DNA from: Flavobacterium psychrophilum
Lineage (GTDB): Bacteria; Bacteroidota; Bacteroidia; Flavobacteriales; Flavobacteriaceae
Direction: 5' to 3'
Length of the DNA: 25,339 nt
NCBI GenBank assembly: GCA_945907225.1
Contig: CAMDSN010000004.1
Location: 1-25,339, forward strand
The position numbers and the translations under genes are program-made. The notes under the pieces were generated by a model that worked only from the letters and a program-made list of their open reading frames with translations, was not told the DNA's origin and made no database searches. Shown piece by piece: positions 1 to 8,079 of the stretch (position 1 is the first letter of the stretch; each line of letters begins with the position of its first letter).

Positions 1-447
1 TATGCGATTTCACAATATACTGGTGTTGTAAATTATTTAAAATCAATAGGTGTAAATAAACAAGTTCAAATAGGTGAAACAGGATGGACTACTATTGATG
101 ATATATTTTATGGAGAAAAAGGTTCTAACGCTGCTGATGAATACAAAACGGCTGAATATTATAAATTGATGCTTGAATGGTCAAACAAAGAAAAAATAAC
201 TTGCTTCTATTTTGAAGCATTTGATGAAAGTTGGAAAGATGGCACAAATCCTAATGGGTATGAAAATCATTTCGGATTGATCAATTTGCAAAACCAAGCC
301 AAATTTGCGCTTTGGGATAAAATAGATAAAGGTGTTTTTAAAGGTTTAACTCGAAACGGAAAACCAATTACAAAAACCTACGATGGTAATGAAAAAGCTT
401 TATGGCAAGATGTTAAAGTTCCCAGATTAATTAAAAATAAAAATTAA
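1..447 (+). CDS. Glycoside hydrolase family 17 beta-1,3-glucanase, C-terminal part (5' end outside window)
   Basis: The reading frame is open from base 1 to the TAA at 445-447, so this is the 3' end of a longer gene; the first ATG in the visible part is internal. The segment IGETGWTT contains the GH17 nucleophile glutamate (codon 76-78), followed by a tyrosine-rich helix and the FYFEAFDE strand typical of the end of a GH17 TIM barrel in flavobacterial glucanases. Family knowledge: GH17 enzymes hydrolyse beta-1,3-glucans such as laminarin. The acid/base residue and any signal peptide lie upstream and cannot be judged. The GH30 gene starts only 2 bases after the stop, so the two are almost certainly cotranscribed. 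The family call is confident; exact specificity (endo or exo, transglycosylating or not) is not readable here. Confidence 0.85.
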   Translation, partial: YAISQYTGVVNYLKSIGVNKQVQIGETGWTTIDDIFYGEKGSNAADEYKTAEYYKLMLEWSNKEKITCFYFEAFDESWKDGTNPNGYENHFGLINLQNQAKFALWDKIDKGVFKGLTRNGKPITKTYDGNEKALWQDVKVPRLIKNKN

Positions 448-449
448 TT

Positions 450-1958
450 ATGGATAACAATTATCTTAAAATAACCTTTTTTAAACTGTTGATAATCAGT
501 ATTTCAATATCATTTTTTAGTTGTAGCAGCACGAAAGAAATGAACGTGCAAGTTTATGAAACTTCGGCAAATGGAAATTCATTAAAAAAGATAACCGATT
601 TTTCTCAAAATTCCAATCCAATAACAATAACATTAAATCCAAACGAAAAATTTCAAACTATTACTGGCTTTGGCGGATCATTTACCGAAGCTTCAGCCAC
701 TTTATTACATCGATTGAGTAAAGAAAAGCGTAAAAAAATATTGGATGCTTATTTTAGTGAAGATGGTGCTAAATATTCACTAACTAGAACTCACATAGCA
801 TCTTGTGATTTCTCCTTAAGCAATTATACCTATGCTAAAGTTGAAAATGATATGGAACTAAAGCATTTTACCATAGAAGATGATAAAGACGATATCATTC
901 CGATGATATTAGAAGCCAAAGCCATTTCAAAAGATGGTTTTAATATTATTGCTTCACCATGGACTGCACCACCATGGATGAAAGACAATCAAAAGTATAT
1001 TGGGGGCAAATTATTACCGCAATTCAGGGATACTTTTGCTTTATATTTCTCAAAGTATCTGGAAGCATATAAAAAAGAAGGTATAAATATTTGGGGAATA
1101 ACTGTAATAAACGAACCACACGGAAATGGAAATAATTGGGAAAGTACATTATTTTCTCCAAAAGAAATGACTGATTTTGTTCAAAACCATTTAGGACCGA
1201 AATTAGAAAAAGACGGTTGGTCAGATGTAAAAATATTAGGCTATGACCAAAACAGAGCAGGTATACAAGAATGGGTAGATGTGATGTATAAAGATGAAAA
1301 TTCATCTAAACATTATGACGGTTTAGCTGTTCATTGGTATGAAAGCACTTATGAAGTATTTCCCGAAGACTTGCAATACGCTCACCAAAAAGTACCCAAT
1401 AAATATTTAATTCAAACGGAAGCTTGCGTTGACTCTGAAATTCCACACTGGAATGATGATGCATGGTATTGGAAAAAGGAAGCAACAGATTGGGGTTGGG
1501 ATTGGGCAAGTGAAAAAGACAAATATTTACATCCTAAATATGCACCGGTTAATCGTTATGCAAACGACATTATAGGTTGTTTGAATAATTGGGTTGATGG
1601 TTGGGTTGATTGGAATATGGTTTTAGACACACAAGGTGGTCCAAATTGGTTTAAAAACTGGTGTGTTGCTCCGGTAATAGTTGATCCTATAAAAGACGAG
1701 GTTTATTTTACACCATTGTATTATGTGATGTCACATTTTAGCAAATTCATGCGACCTGGAGCTATAAAAATTGGGTGTAACATCAACAATAAAGATCTAC
1801 TAGCTACTGCGGTTCAAAATCCAGACGGTTCAATTGCTGTAGTTATTTTTAATCCTACTGAAATAGAACAATCCATTGAAATAAATACTAATAACGATAA
1901 AAAAAATATTTCCATTAGTGCAAGAGCCTTGCAAACAGTGGTTTTAAAATCCTTTTAA
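450..1958 (+). CDS. GH30 family glucosidase lipoprotein (probable beta-1,6-glucan debranching enzyme)
   Basis: This 502-residue protein is probably exported and lipid-anchored. A hydrophobic leader at residues 6-24 ends in a lipobox with Cys25. GH30 hallmarks follow in order: the FGGSFTEA segment near residue 75, SPWTAPPWMKDN near 170, the acid/base Glu222 in VINEPHG, and the nucleophile Glu324 in IQTEACVDS. The C-terminal part forms the beta-sandwich usual for this family (PDGSIAVVIFNPT region). GH30 includes glucosylceramidases and beta-1,6-glucanases. Between GH17 and GH16 glucanases, removal of beta-1,6 branches from laminarin is the best guess (inference from context; glucosylceramidase is a common default label). 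ATG at 450 lies 2 bases after the GH17 stop, and the next gene starts 17 bases after its own stop, so this is mid-operon. Confidence 0.88.
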   Translation: MDNNYLKITFFKLLIISISISFFSCSSTKEMNVQVYETSANGNSLKKITDFSQNSNPITITLNPNEKFQTITGFGGSFTEASATLLHRLSKEKRKKILDAYFSEDGAKYSLTRTHIASCDFSLSNYTYAKVENDMELKHFTIEDDKDDIIPMILEAKAISKDGFNIIASPWTAPPWMKDNQKYIGGKLLPQFRDTFALYFSKYLEAYKKEGINIWGITVINEPHGNGNNWESTLFSPKEMTDFVQNHLGPKLEKDGWSDVKILGYDQNRAGIQEWVDVMYKDENSSKHYDGLAVHWYESTYEVFPEDLQYAHQKVPNKYLIQTEACVDSEIPHWNDDAWYWKKEATDWGWDWASEKDKYLHPKYAPVNRYANDIIGCLNNWVDGWVDWNMVLDTQGGPNWFKNWCVAPVIVDPIKDEVYFTPLYYVMSHFSKFMRPGAIKIGCNINNKDLLATAVQNPDGSIAVVIFNPTEIEQSIEINTNNDKKNISISARALQTVVLKSF

Positions 1959-1975
1959 TTAAATAATTTTCAACT

Positions 1976-3427
1976 ATGTCAAATAATAATTCACACCCAA
2001 CAGGAATGGTACCAATGAGTCAAAAAATTGCCTTTGGTATAGGTATGCTTGCCAACCAATTGTTTCCAGCGGTATTGGGTATTTTCTCTGTTATATTAGT
2101 TGAAAAACTAGGTTTTAGTGGTATATTACAAGGTATTGCTTTTTTTATACCCAAATTTTATGATGCCCTGTTAGATTTAGTTATGGGATATGTAAGCGAT
2201 AATACCAAATCTAAATGGGGAAGAAGAAGGCAATATGTTTTAGCTGGAGCAATTATATTAGGTGTTTCATTTGCATTTTTGTGGCAGTTATACCCAGAAA
2301 ATGGTGTTACATACAATTTTTGGTACTTTTTAGGTATTTCCTTTATTTTTTATTCAGGACTTACTATTTTTAGTATTCCTTATGTAGCTATGGGCTATGA
2401 AATGAGCGATGATTTTCATGAGCGTACCAGTATTATGGCAACTTCTCAACTAATTGGTCAGCTAGCTTGGGTTGCAGCTCCTTGGTTATATGTTGTTATG
2501 TATGATACAAAATTATTTCCATCTACCGATTTTGCGGTGCGTGATTTATCGGTGTATATTGCCATTGGATGTGCTATTTTAGCAGCAATTCCAGCATTTT
2601 TTATTCCAAGTAAATCTTCACTTAACGAAAATTACAGTCCTATAGATTTAAAAGGAATTTTAAGTAGTTTCGAAGAAATAAAAGAAGGTTTAAAAGCTTC
2701 AATTGAAATTAAACCATTCCGAAAAATTTGTATCGCTACCTTTTTAATTTTTAACGCTTTTCAAACGACTGCTGGTTTTTCATATTTTATTATAAAATAT
2801 TATTTATTTAAAGGAAACGAAAACGGTTTTGGATTGTGGCCTACTTTATTTGGATGTGTAGGGGCTATTATAACAACTGTATTAGTAATACCTGTTGTTG
2901 CAAGAATGTCAAAAACAATGGGGAAAAAGATAGCTTTCATATTATCTCAAGGGATTTCTGTTATAGGTTACATCTTACTTTATTTTTTATTTGTTCCCGG
3001 AAAACCTTATTTGTTTTTGTTTGCATTGCCATTTTTCTCTTTCGGAATTGGTAGTTTATTTACTATTATGATGTCAATGACATCTGATGTTATTGATATT
3101 GATGAACTGAATACAGGCAAAAGAAGAGAAGGAAGTTTAGGTGCCATTTATTGGTGGATGGTGAAATTTGGTTCTGCAGTTGCAGCTTTATTAAGCGGAA
3201 TGATTCTTTCTTTAGTAGATTTTAAATCCAATGCTGGAACGCAAACTGATCAAACAATGTTTTGGCTACTTATAACTTTTGTTGGTATTCCAATTCTTGG
3301 AACTTCATTTGCAATTTGGGTAATGAAAGATTATGATATAGATGAAGCCAAAGCCAGAGAAGTCAGAAATCTTTTAGAGAAACGAAAAAACAACAAAAAA
3401 ACCCAATCTTCAGCAGATGTTTCCTGA
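1976..3427 (+). CDS. MFS sugar:cation symporter of the GPH (glycoside-pentoside-hexuronide) family
   Basis: This 483-residue inner-membrane protein has about 12 hydrophobic segments. The GPH/MFS_2 signature lies at residues 60-85: KFYDALLD, with Asp63 and Asp67 at the positions of the cation-binding aspartates of melibiose permease, then the G-x-x-x-D loop and the basic WGRRRQY stretch. A second family feature is the SMTSDVIDIDELNTGKRREG loop in the C-terminal half. The family takes up mono- or oligosaccharides or glycosides with Na+ or H+. It starts 17 bases after the GH30 stop, so it probably imports glucose or short gluco-oligosaccharides released by the neighbouring hydrolases (inference). 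The C-terminal tail is Lys/Asn-rich and cytoplasmic. No Shine-Dalgarno sequence is apparent, as is usual in this phylum. Confidence 0.85.
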   Translation: MSNNNSHPTGMVPMSQKIAFGIGMLANQLFPAVLGIFSVILVEKLGFSGILQGIAFFIPKFYDALLDLVMGYVSDNTKSKWGRRRQYVLAGAIILGVSFAFLWQLYPENGVTYNFWYFLGISFIFYSGLTIFSIPYVAMGYEMSDDFHERTSIMATSQLIGQLAWVAAPWLYVVMYDTKLFPSTDFAVRDLSVYIAIGCAILAAIPAFFIPSKSSLNENYSPIDLKGILSSFEEIKEGLKASIEIKPFRKICIATFLIFNAFQTTAGFSYFIIKYYLFKGNENGFGLWPTLFGCVGAIITTVLVIPVVARMSKTMGKKIAFILSQGISVIGYILLYFLFVPGKPYLFLFALPFFSFGIGSLFTIMMSMTSDVIDIDELNTGKRREGSLGAIYWWMVKFGSAVAALLSGMILSLVDFKSNAGTQTDQTMFWLLITFVGIPILGTSFAIWVMKDYDIDEAKAREVRNLLEKRKNNKKTQSSADVS

Positions 3428-3524
3428 AAATTATTTTCATTGTTAAAGATGGAAGCTTAAACACGATTAAAAAACCGATTTTATTTTTCATCCTTCGATG
3501 AATCATAGGAAGCCAATCAGAAAC

Positions 3525-3537
3525 GAACCATTGGTTC
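3525..3537. promoter_or_regulatory. 13-base perfect inverted repeat upstream of the GH16 gene (candidate operator)
   Basis: GAACCATTGGTTC reads as two 6-base arms around one central base, in the 217-base gap between the GPH transporter and the GH16 gene, about 107 bases before the GH16 ATG. A second small hairpin (TTCATC-CTTC-GATGAA, 3487-3502) lies just upstream. The rest of the gap is A/T-rich; a weak promoter-like pair (TTTG at 3549-3552 and TAAATTTT at 3571-3578, 18 bases apart) lies between the repeat and the gene. This could be a transcription-factor site or an RNA hairpin; no regulator is assigned. Confidence 0.3.
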
Positions 3538-3644
3538 AGCATGGGAAATTTGGGATAAAAATGAAAATTTTAAATTTTAAAAAATAAAAAAAAGTAAAAA
3601 TAGTTATCAGATTTGTTAGTTGATTCATTACAAAAAAAAATATC

Positions 3645-5342
3645 ATGAAAAAAAATATAATAGTAAAGATTACTTTTGCTTTTCTTCTTTTAACCCATTA
3701 CGCTTATTCTCAAGTGGATGTTGTATACAATAACTTAGTTTGGTCTGACGAGTTTAATACAAACGGAGCGATTGACTCAAATAAATGGTTTCATCAAACA
3801 CAATTACCAAGTGGTGGAAGCTGGTTTAATAATGAAGTTCAACATTATACGAATCGATTAATAAATTCATATGTAGATGCAGGAGCACTAAATATAGTTG
3901 CTAAAAAAGAAAACTTCTTAGATCAAAATGTAACAAAACAATATACTTCTGCTAGATTAAATTCAAAATTTGCTTTCACCTATGGACGAGTTGATATCAG
4001 AGCAAAAGCACCTAATGCTTCAGGTACATGGCCAGCATTATGGCTATTAGGCAAAAATGTAAATGAAGATGGTGGTTTTTTCGACTCTAATTTCGGAACT
4101 ACAAGTTGGCCAGCTTGTGGTGAAATTGACATTATGGAACATGGAATTTTTCCTGGTCAACCACTCAATTATATTGGTTCAGCTATACACACACCCTCAT
4201 CATCAGGAAATACTATAAATAAAGGCGGTATTCAAGCCTCAGACATTTCACAGAATTATCATATCTATTCTATGAATTGGTCTCCAAATCAAATAACTTT
4301 TTTACTAGATGGAATTGTATTTTATACCTATAATCCATTAGTAAAAAATGCAAGCACATGGCCTTTCAATGCTGATCAATATTTATTGTTAAATATAGCT
4401 ATGGGTGGTTTTGCCGGAACAATTCCAACTAGTTTTCTTCAAAGTTCAATGATCATTGATTATGTAAGAGTATATCAAAATACTGCAGTTGATACCCAAT
4501 CCCCATCAAATTTTGTAGCTTCAGTAGGAGCTGTAACTGGTTCTTCAGTTGAGTTACTGATGAATGCAAATGATAATTCTGGAACAATAGCTTATACTAT
4601 TTCATATAGTGGAGGAACATTTACTATTTATAATCCATCAGGCAGTCAAAAATCGGTAGTTATTGAGAATTTAGCTTCTAATACAAATTATTCTTTTACA
4701 ATCACTGCTGCTGATATGGCAGGAAATCCAGTTGCTAATAACCCAATTGTTTTGAACGCTACTACAACAAGCAATCCCGTTTGTAATGGATTTGACACAC
4801 AAGCTATAGAAGGTTCTTTTACATTAGGATATAATTACTCATTTCAAACAATTGGAAATGATGTTAAAATAACTTTTGAATTATTGGATAATAAAGTTGG
4901 TTTGGTCGCATTTTTAAGACGTCAATCACCTTTTAATGAAACTCAGATGACTTATGTTTCTGGGCAAACTTTTACTCAAACTGTAACTGGGCTAACACTT
5001 GGCACTACTATTACTTATGCTGTTAAATTTGCTTTCGCTGGCGGTTTGTCAGTCACTAAATATATTTCATACGTTGTTGGTAATAACTGTTCTTTAGGAA
5101 TAGAAGATACAACCCAATTAGAACAACAGGTTTATCCAAATCCGGTTGAAAATGTATTGCATTTACAATTATCTGACGAACAAAATTATATTACTTTAAC
5201 AGATGTGCTTGGAAAAACACATATCAAAGAAATGGTGAGTTCTAATGGCACAATAGACATGAGTAGTTTAAAACCAGGAATATACTTTTTAAGGGTTGAA
5301 AATGCCTATGGAATCAAGAATATAAAGATTGTTAAAAAATAA
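3645..5342 (+). CDS. Secreted GH16 endo-beta-1,3-glucanase (laminarinase) with accessory domains and type IX sorting signal
   Basis: This 565-residue protein has a Sec signal peptide at residues 1-22 (cleavage near AYSQ). The GH16 domain spans about 28-280 and carries the catalytic motif GEIDIMEH, with nucleophile Glu160, Asp162 and acid/base Glu165. The extra methionine in the motif is typical of laminarinases in GH16. A fibronectin-III-like domain covers about 283-375 (DTQSPSNF start). A roughly 100-residue module bracketed by Cys380 and Cys482 follows. The C-terminus (about 487-565, with YPNP at 497-500 and a GIYFLRV strand) is a Por/type IX secretion sorting domain, so the enzyme is expected at the cell surface or outside the cell. 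It likely performs the first cut of polymeric beta-1,3-glucan for the downstream enzymes and transporters. The 217-base gap before it and the strong terminator after it suggest its own transcription unit. Confidence 0.92.
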   Translation: MKKNIIVKITFAFLLLTHYAYSQVDVVYNNLVWSDEFNTNGAIDSNKWFHQTQLPSGGSWFNNEVQHYTNRLINSYVDAGALNIVAKKENFLDQNVTKQYTSARLNSKFAFTYGRVDIRAKAPNASGTWPALWLLGKNVNEDGGFFDSNFGTTSWPACGEIDIMEHGIFPGQPLNYIGSAIHTPSSSGNTINKGGIQASDISQNYHIYSMNWSPNQITFLLDGIVFYTYNPLVKNASTWPFNADQYLLLNIAMGGFAGTIPTSFLQSSMIIDYVRVYQNTAVDTQSPSNFVASVGAVTGSSVELLMNANDNSGTIAYTISYSGGTFTIYNPSGSQKSVVIENLASNTNYSFTITAADMAGNPVANNPIVLNATTTSNPVCNGFDTQAIEGSFTLGYNYSFQTIGNDVKITFELLDNKVGLVAFLRRQSPFNETQMTYVSGQTFTQTVTGLTLGTTITYAVKFAFAGGLSVTKYISYVVGNNCSLGIEDTTQLEQQVYPNPVENVLHLQLSDEQNYITLTDVLGKTHIKEMVSSNGTIDMSSLKPGIYFLRVENAYGIKNIKIVKK

Positions 5343-5409
5343 TCACTTTCAATAGTAAATTCTTTTTTTAATAATTATTGAAGTAAATTTTATTACTAGA
5401 TCAAAAGTT

Positions 5410-5445
5410 AAAAGGAGGTTGAATGATTTTATCCTCCTTTTTTTT
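5410..5445 (+). terminator. Rho-independent terminator after the GH16 gene
   Basis: A perfect 9-base stem, AAAAGGAGG (5410-5418) with CCTCCTTTT (5433-5441), encloses a 14-base loop and continues into a T run up to 5445. It lies about 70 bases after the GH16 stop codon and separates that gene from the downstream sugar transporter. Confidence 0.8.
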
Positions 5446-5523
5446 GATTTTAAAAACTATTTTCTTTTTGATAAATTACAAAAAGATATTTTAATCTGAA
5501 TTTGTAATAAATAATTTCATGTT

Positions 5524-7086
5524 ATGAAAACAAAAAATAAATCTATACTACTTTATGCACTCATAATTGCCATGGGCGGATTATTAATGGGTTTCGATGC
5601 TTCCGTAATTTCAGGAGTTATAAAATTCATTGAACCTGAATTTAGTCTTTCAAAAATTGAATTAGGTTGGGCAGTGGCTTCCTTATCATTAACAGCTACT
5701 TTAGCAATGATGTTTGCTGGACCAATAAGTGATAAGTTGGGAAGAAATGTAGTTTTAAAATATTCAGCTTTGCTCTATTTCTTTTCGGCTATTTTATCTG
5801 CAGTTGCTCCTTCCTTTTTAATTTTAGTTATAGCAAGATTAATTGCTGGAATAGCTGTGGGTGTATCTTTAATTTTAGCACCCATGTATATTGCTGAAAT
5901 ATCTCCTGCTGAAAAGCGAGGGAAAATGGTTTCTTTCAATCAATTAAATATAGTTATAGGTATATCTGTCGCTTTTTTTACTAATTATTTAATAGTTTAT
6001 TTAGCAAGTTCAAATGCTGAATGGGTTCAAGTATTAAAAATTAAAGAATACAATTGGAGATGGATGTTAGGCATTGAAGCAATACCTGCCTTATTTTATT
6101 ATATTTTTTTGTTTTTTGTGCCACAAAGCCCAAGATGGTTATTAATGAAAGGAAGATATGATGAAGCTTTAATTATCATGAAAAAATTGGGTGATGATGA
6201 AACTGCCGAAAAAATGATCACAGAATTTAAAGAAAGTATTTTGTTAGATTCTAAACCTAAAGAAAAAAGTTCAATCAAAGACTTGTTTTTACCCTCAATG
6301 AAGTTAGTCTTATCTATTGGAATTGTTATCGCAGTATTGCAACAAATAACAGGTATAAACTCCGTATTTTTTTATGCTCCCATGATTTTTGAGCAATCAG
6401 GGATAGGAACTGACGCAGCATTTATACAAGCTATTTTAGTAGGTTTAATAAATGTTGTCTTTACCATTGTTGCTATGGGATTGATTGACAAATTGGGAAG
6501 AAAACCATTACTAGCTATCGGCGTAACTGGTGTTGCGTTAAGTATGTTTTTACTGTCATTTAGTTTTAATGCAGCAACTTATACTTTAACTAATGATTCA
6601 ATTTCAAAACTACCTAAAGAAATTAATGTTGAACAAATAAGTGTTTTACAAGACAAAACTTTTCAATCGGATACCGAATTTAAACAGGCAATCACAGAAG
6701 TTATTGGAGTAGCAGCTCAGAAAAAACATGAGTCCGAATTAATTTCTGCTTCTATAACTGTGAATGCTCTTTTAATTTTATTTGGTATATTAGGATTTGT
6801 AGCTTCTTTTGCAATATCACTTGGACCAGTAATGTGGGTTTTGTTTTCAGAACTTTTTCCAAATAAAATTCGAGGAATTGCTATTTCATTTGTGGGTTTT
6901 ATAAATTCTGCTGTTAGTTTTGTGGTTCAATTAGTTTTTCCATGGGAATTAGAAAAATTAGGAAGCACATTGACTTTTCTTTTATATGGTATTTTTGCGC
7001 TCATTGGCTTACTATTTATCATGAAATTATTACCTGAAACTAAAGGAAAATCTTTAGAAGAATTAGAAGCAATTCTTGTAAAATAA
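5524..7086 (+). CDS. MFS sugar:proton symporter (SP family, XylE-like)
   Basis: This 520-residue inner-membrane protein has 12 predicted segments. Sugar-porter signatures are in order: the loop-2 GPISDKLGRN motif near residue 70, PQSPRWLLMKGR after TM6, the sugar-binding QQITGINSVFFYAP in TM7 (Gln273, Gln274, Asn279), the repeat DKLGRKPLL motif, and PETKGKSLEELE at the end. A loop of about 60 polar residues (roughly 350-415) between TM9 and TM10 resembles the enlarged loop of XylE-type carriers. The family imports xylose, glucose, galactose or similar monosaccharides with H+. Here glucose released from beta-glucan is the likely substrate (inference from context). The preceding terminator implies a separate promoter; a weak one-mismatch element TGAATTTG at 5497-5504 is the best candidate I can see. 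Confidence 0.87.
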   Translation: MKTKNKSILLYALIIAMGGLLMGFDASVISGVIKFIEPEFSLSKIELGWAVASLSLTATLAMMFAGPISDKLGRNVVLKYSALLYFFSAILSAVAPSFLILVIARLIAGIAVGVSLILAPMYIAEISPAEKRGKMVSFNQLNIVIGISVAFFTNYLIVYLASSNAEWVQVLKIKEYNWRWMLGIEAIPALFYYIFLFFVPQSPRWLLMKGRYDEALIIMKKLGDDETAEKMITEFKESILLDSKPKEKSSIKDLFLPSMKLVLSIGIVIAVLQQITGINSVFFYAPMIFEQSGIGTDAAFIQAILVGLINVVFTIVAMGLIDKLGRKPLLAIGVTGVALSMFLLSFSFNAATYTLTNDSISKLPKEINVEQISVLQDKTFQSDTEFKQAITEVIGVAAQKKHESELISASITVNALLILFGILGFVASFAISLGPVMWVLFSELFPNKIRGIAISFVGFINSAVSFVVQLVFPWELEKLGSTLTFLLYGIFALIGLLFIMKLLPETKGKSLEELEAILVK

Positions 7087-7116
7087 TTTAATAGATCAAC
7101 TTTTTTTTCAATTTAA

Positions 7117-7149
7117 TTTGTTTTATAGAAAAATATTACGTTATATTTG
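7117..7149 (+). promoter_or_regulatory. Bacteroidota-type promoter (TTTG-N21-TATATTTG) upstream of the sigma factor gene
   Basis: TTTG at 7117-7120 and TATATTTG at 7142-7149 (perfect match to TAnnTTTG) are 21 bases apart, matching the known -33/-7 arrangement of Bacteroides and Flavobacterium primary-sigma promoters. The implied start point near 7155 leaves an A/T-rich leader of about 90 bases before the sigma factor ATG. Confidence 0.6.
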
Positions 7150-7246
7150 AAATTATAAAAAACTTTTTAAACCATTTGCCTATTCAAAAAATTACTTTTT
7201 AGAAAAAAAAAATACTTGTTTTTTAACCTACCTAAACTGTAATTTT

Positions 7247-7834
7247 ATGGCTAACTCAATTCTTTCCGACGCAGTATTAGTTAATAACTATATCGCAGGT
7301 GATGAAAATTCACTCGCAGTATTAATTAATAGACACCAATCTAGAATCTATAGACATATTTATTCTAAAATTTCTGACCGAGATGTGTCAGATGATATCT
7401 TTCAAGAAACATTCTTTAAAGTTATTCAAACGATTAAATCAAAGAAATATTATAACGAAGAAGGCAAGTTTTTATCTTGGGTGCTTAGAATTGCTAGTAA
7501 TTTAGTTATTGATAAATTTAGAAATGATAAAAAAATGCCATTAAAAAGAGATACTGAAGAATATTCAGTTTTTTCTTCTATTAAGGACACTTCTCTTGAT
7601 GTTGAATCTAAATTAATTAAAAATCAAGTAGACACTGATTTGAAACTTTTAATTGAAAAATTACCTGCAGAACAAAAAGAAGTTATAATGCTGAGATTCT
7701 ATTCTGAAATGAGTTTTAAAGAAATAGCTGATATGACTGGAGTTAGTGTTAATACTACTTTAGGAAGAATGCGATATGCTATGGCTAATATGAGAAAACT
7801 AATTGAAAAGAATAAAATTTATTTGCCTGCATAA
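7247..7834 (+). CDS. Sigma-70 family (ECF-like) RNA polymerase sigma factor
   Basis: This 195-residue protein has the two-domain layout of group IV sigma factors. Region 2 (about 24-95) carries the DDIFQETFFKVI segment and the WVLRIASNLVIDKFR stretch of regions 2.3/2.4. Region 4 (about 130-185) has the helix-turn-helix MSFKEIADMTGVSVNTTLGR. It directs RNA polymerase to a subset of promoters. The middle linker (about 95-125) is polar and poorly conserved. No anti-sigma gene with a membrane segment follows, unlike typical FecI/FecR pairs, so regulation may be transcriptional or through an unlinked partner. It is preceded by a vegetative-type promoter and a leader of about 90 bases. Regulon unknown. 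The family call is firm; which flavobacterial sigma subgroup it belongs to is not. Confidence 0.9.
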   Translation: MANSILSDAVLVNNYIAGDENSLAVLINRHQSRIYRHIYSKISDRDVSDDIFQETFFKVIQTIKSKKYYNEEGKFLSWVLRIASNLVIDKFRNDKKMPLKRDTEEYSVFSSIKDTSLDVESKLIKNQVDTDLKLLIEKLPAEQKEVIMLRFYSEMSFKEIADMTGVSVNTTLGRMRYAMANMRKLIEKNKIYLPA

Positions 7835-7894
7835 GCAATATATTTATCCTTTTTGCGTTATAGAGTTAATCTTTGTTAATTAATATAATTTTAC

Positions 7895-8035
7895 ATGGCA
7901 AAACTTTACTCTAAAAAATTATCGCAAAAAAAAATGTTACCTAAAAAAGAAACAATACGCCTGATTCTTCAGTATTCTTCCGCTTTAAGTATTGTGAAAA
8001 TAGGTAATTTCAACATTAATTTAATTGCAAATTAA
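7895..8035 (+). CDS. Small basic hypothetical protein (46 residues)
   Basis: An ATG at 7895 opens a 46-codon frame closed by TAA at 8033-8035, in the gap between the sigma factor gene and nth. The product is lysine-rich at the N-terminus (AKLYSKKLSQKKMLPKKET) and then alternates hydrophobic and polar residues (RLILQYSSALSIVKIG, INLIAN), as a short helix followed by beta strands would. It is followed within 12 bases by a terminator hairpin, which supports a real transcript ending here. A later in-frame ATG (codon 14) begins the MLPKKET part and could be an alternative start. I do not recognise a characterised family; my impression that similar short proteins sit near nth in other flavobacteria is recollection and unverified. 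Confidence 0.55.
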   Translation: MAKLYSKKLSQKKMLPKKETIRLILQYSSALSIVKIGNFNINLIAN

Positions 8036-8079
8036 AAAAAAAGCATGCCCGATACACCTCGTTATCGGGCTTTCTTTTT
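8034..8079. terminator. Bidirectional terminator shared by the small ORF and nth
   Basis: GCCCGATA (8047-8054) pairs with TATCGGGC (8063-8070) around an 8-base loop. The stem is followed by a T-rich run (8071-8079) on the + strand and by an unbroken T run on the - strand (the A run at 8034-8042), so it can end transcripts from both sides. The nth stop codon (8062-8064) lies inside it, and its last two codons form part of the stem. Confidence 0.8.

Noticed and set aside
1024..1509. Antisense open frames inside the GH30 gene
   Set aside because: They lie opposite a well-supported catalytic domain and show no motif; they are shadows of the real coding frame.
3425..3439. Inverted repeat TGAAAAT-T-ATTTTCA over the GPH transporter stop codon
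   Set aside because: It is A/T-only apart from the end bases, has no loop or T run to act as a terminator, and is easily expected by chance here.
7247..7834. FecI/FecR-type iron-regulation module
   Set aside because: The sigma factor has no adjacent anti-sigma or TonB receptor gene; the neighbours are a small ORF and nth.
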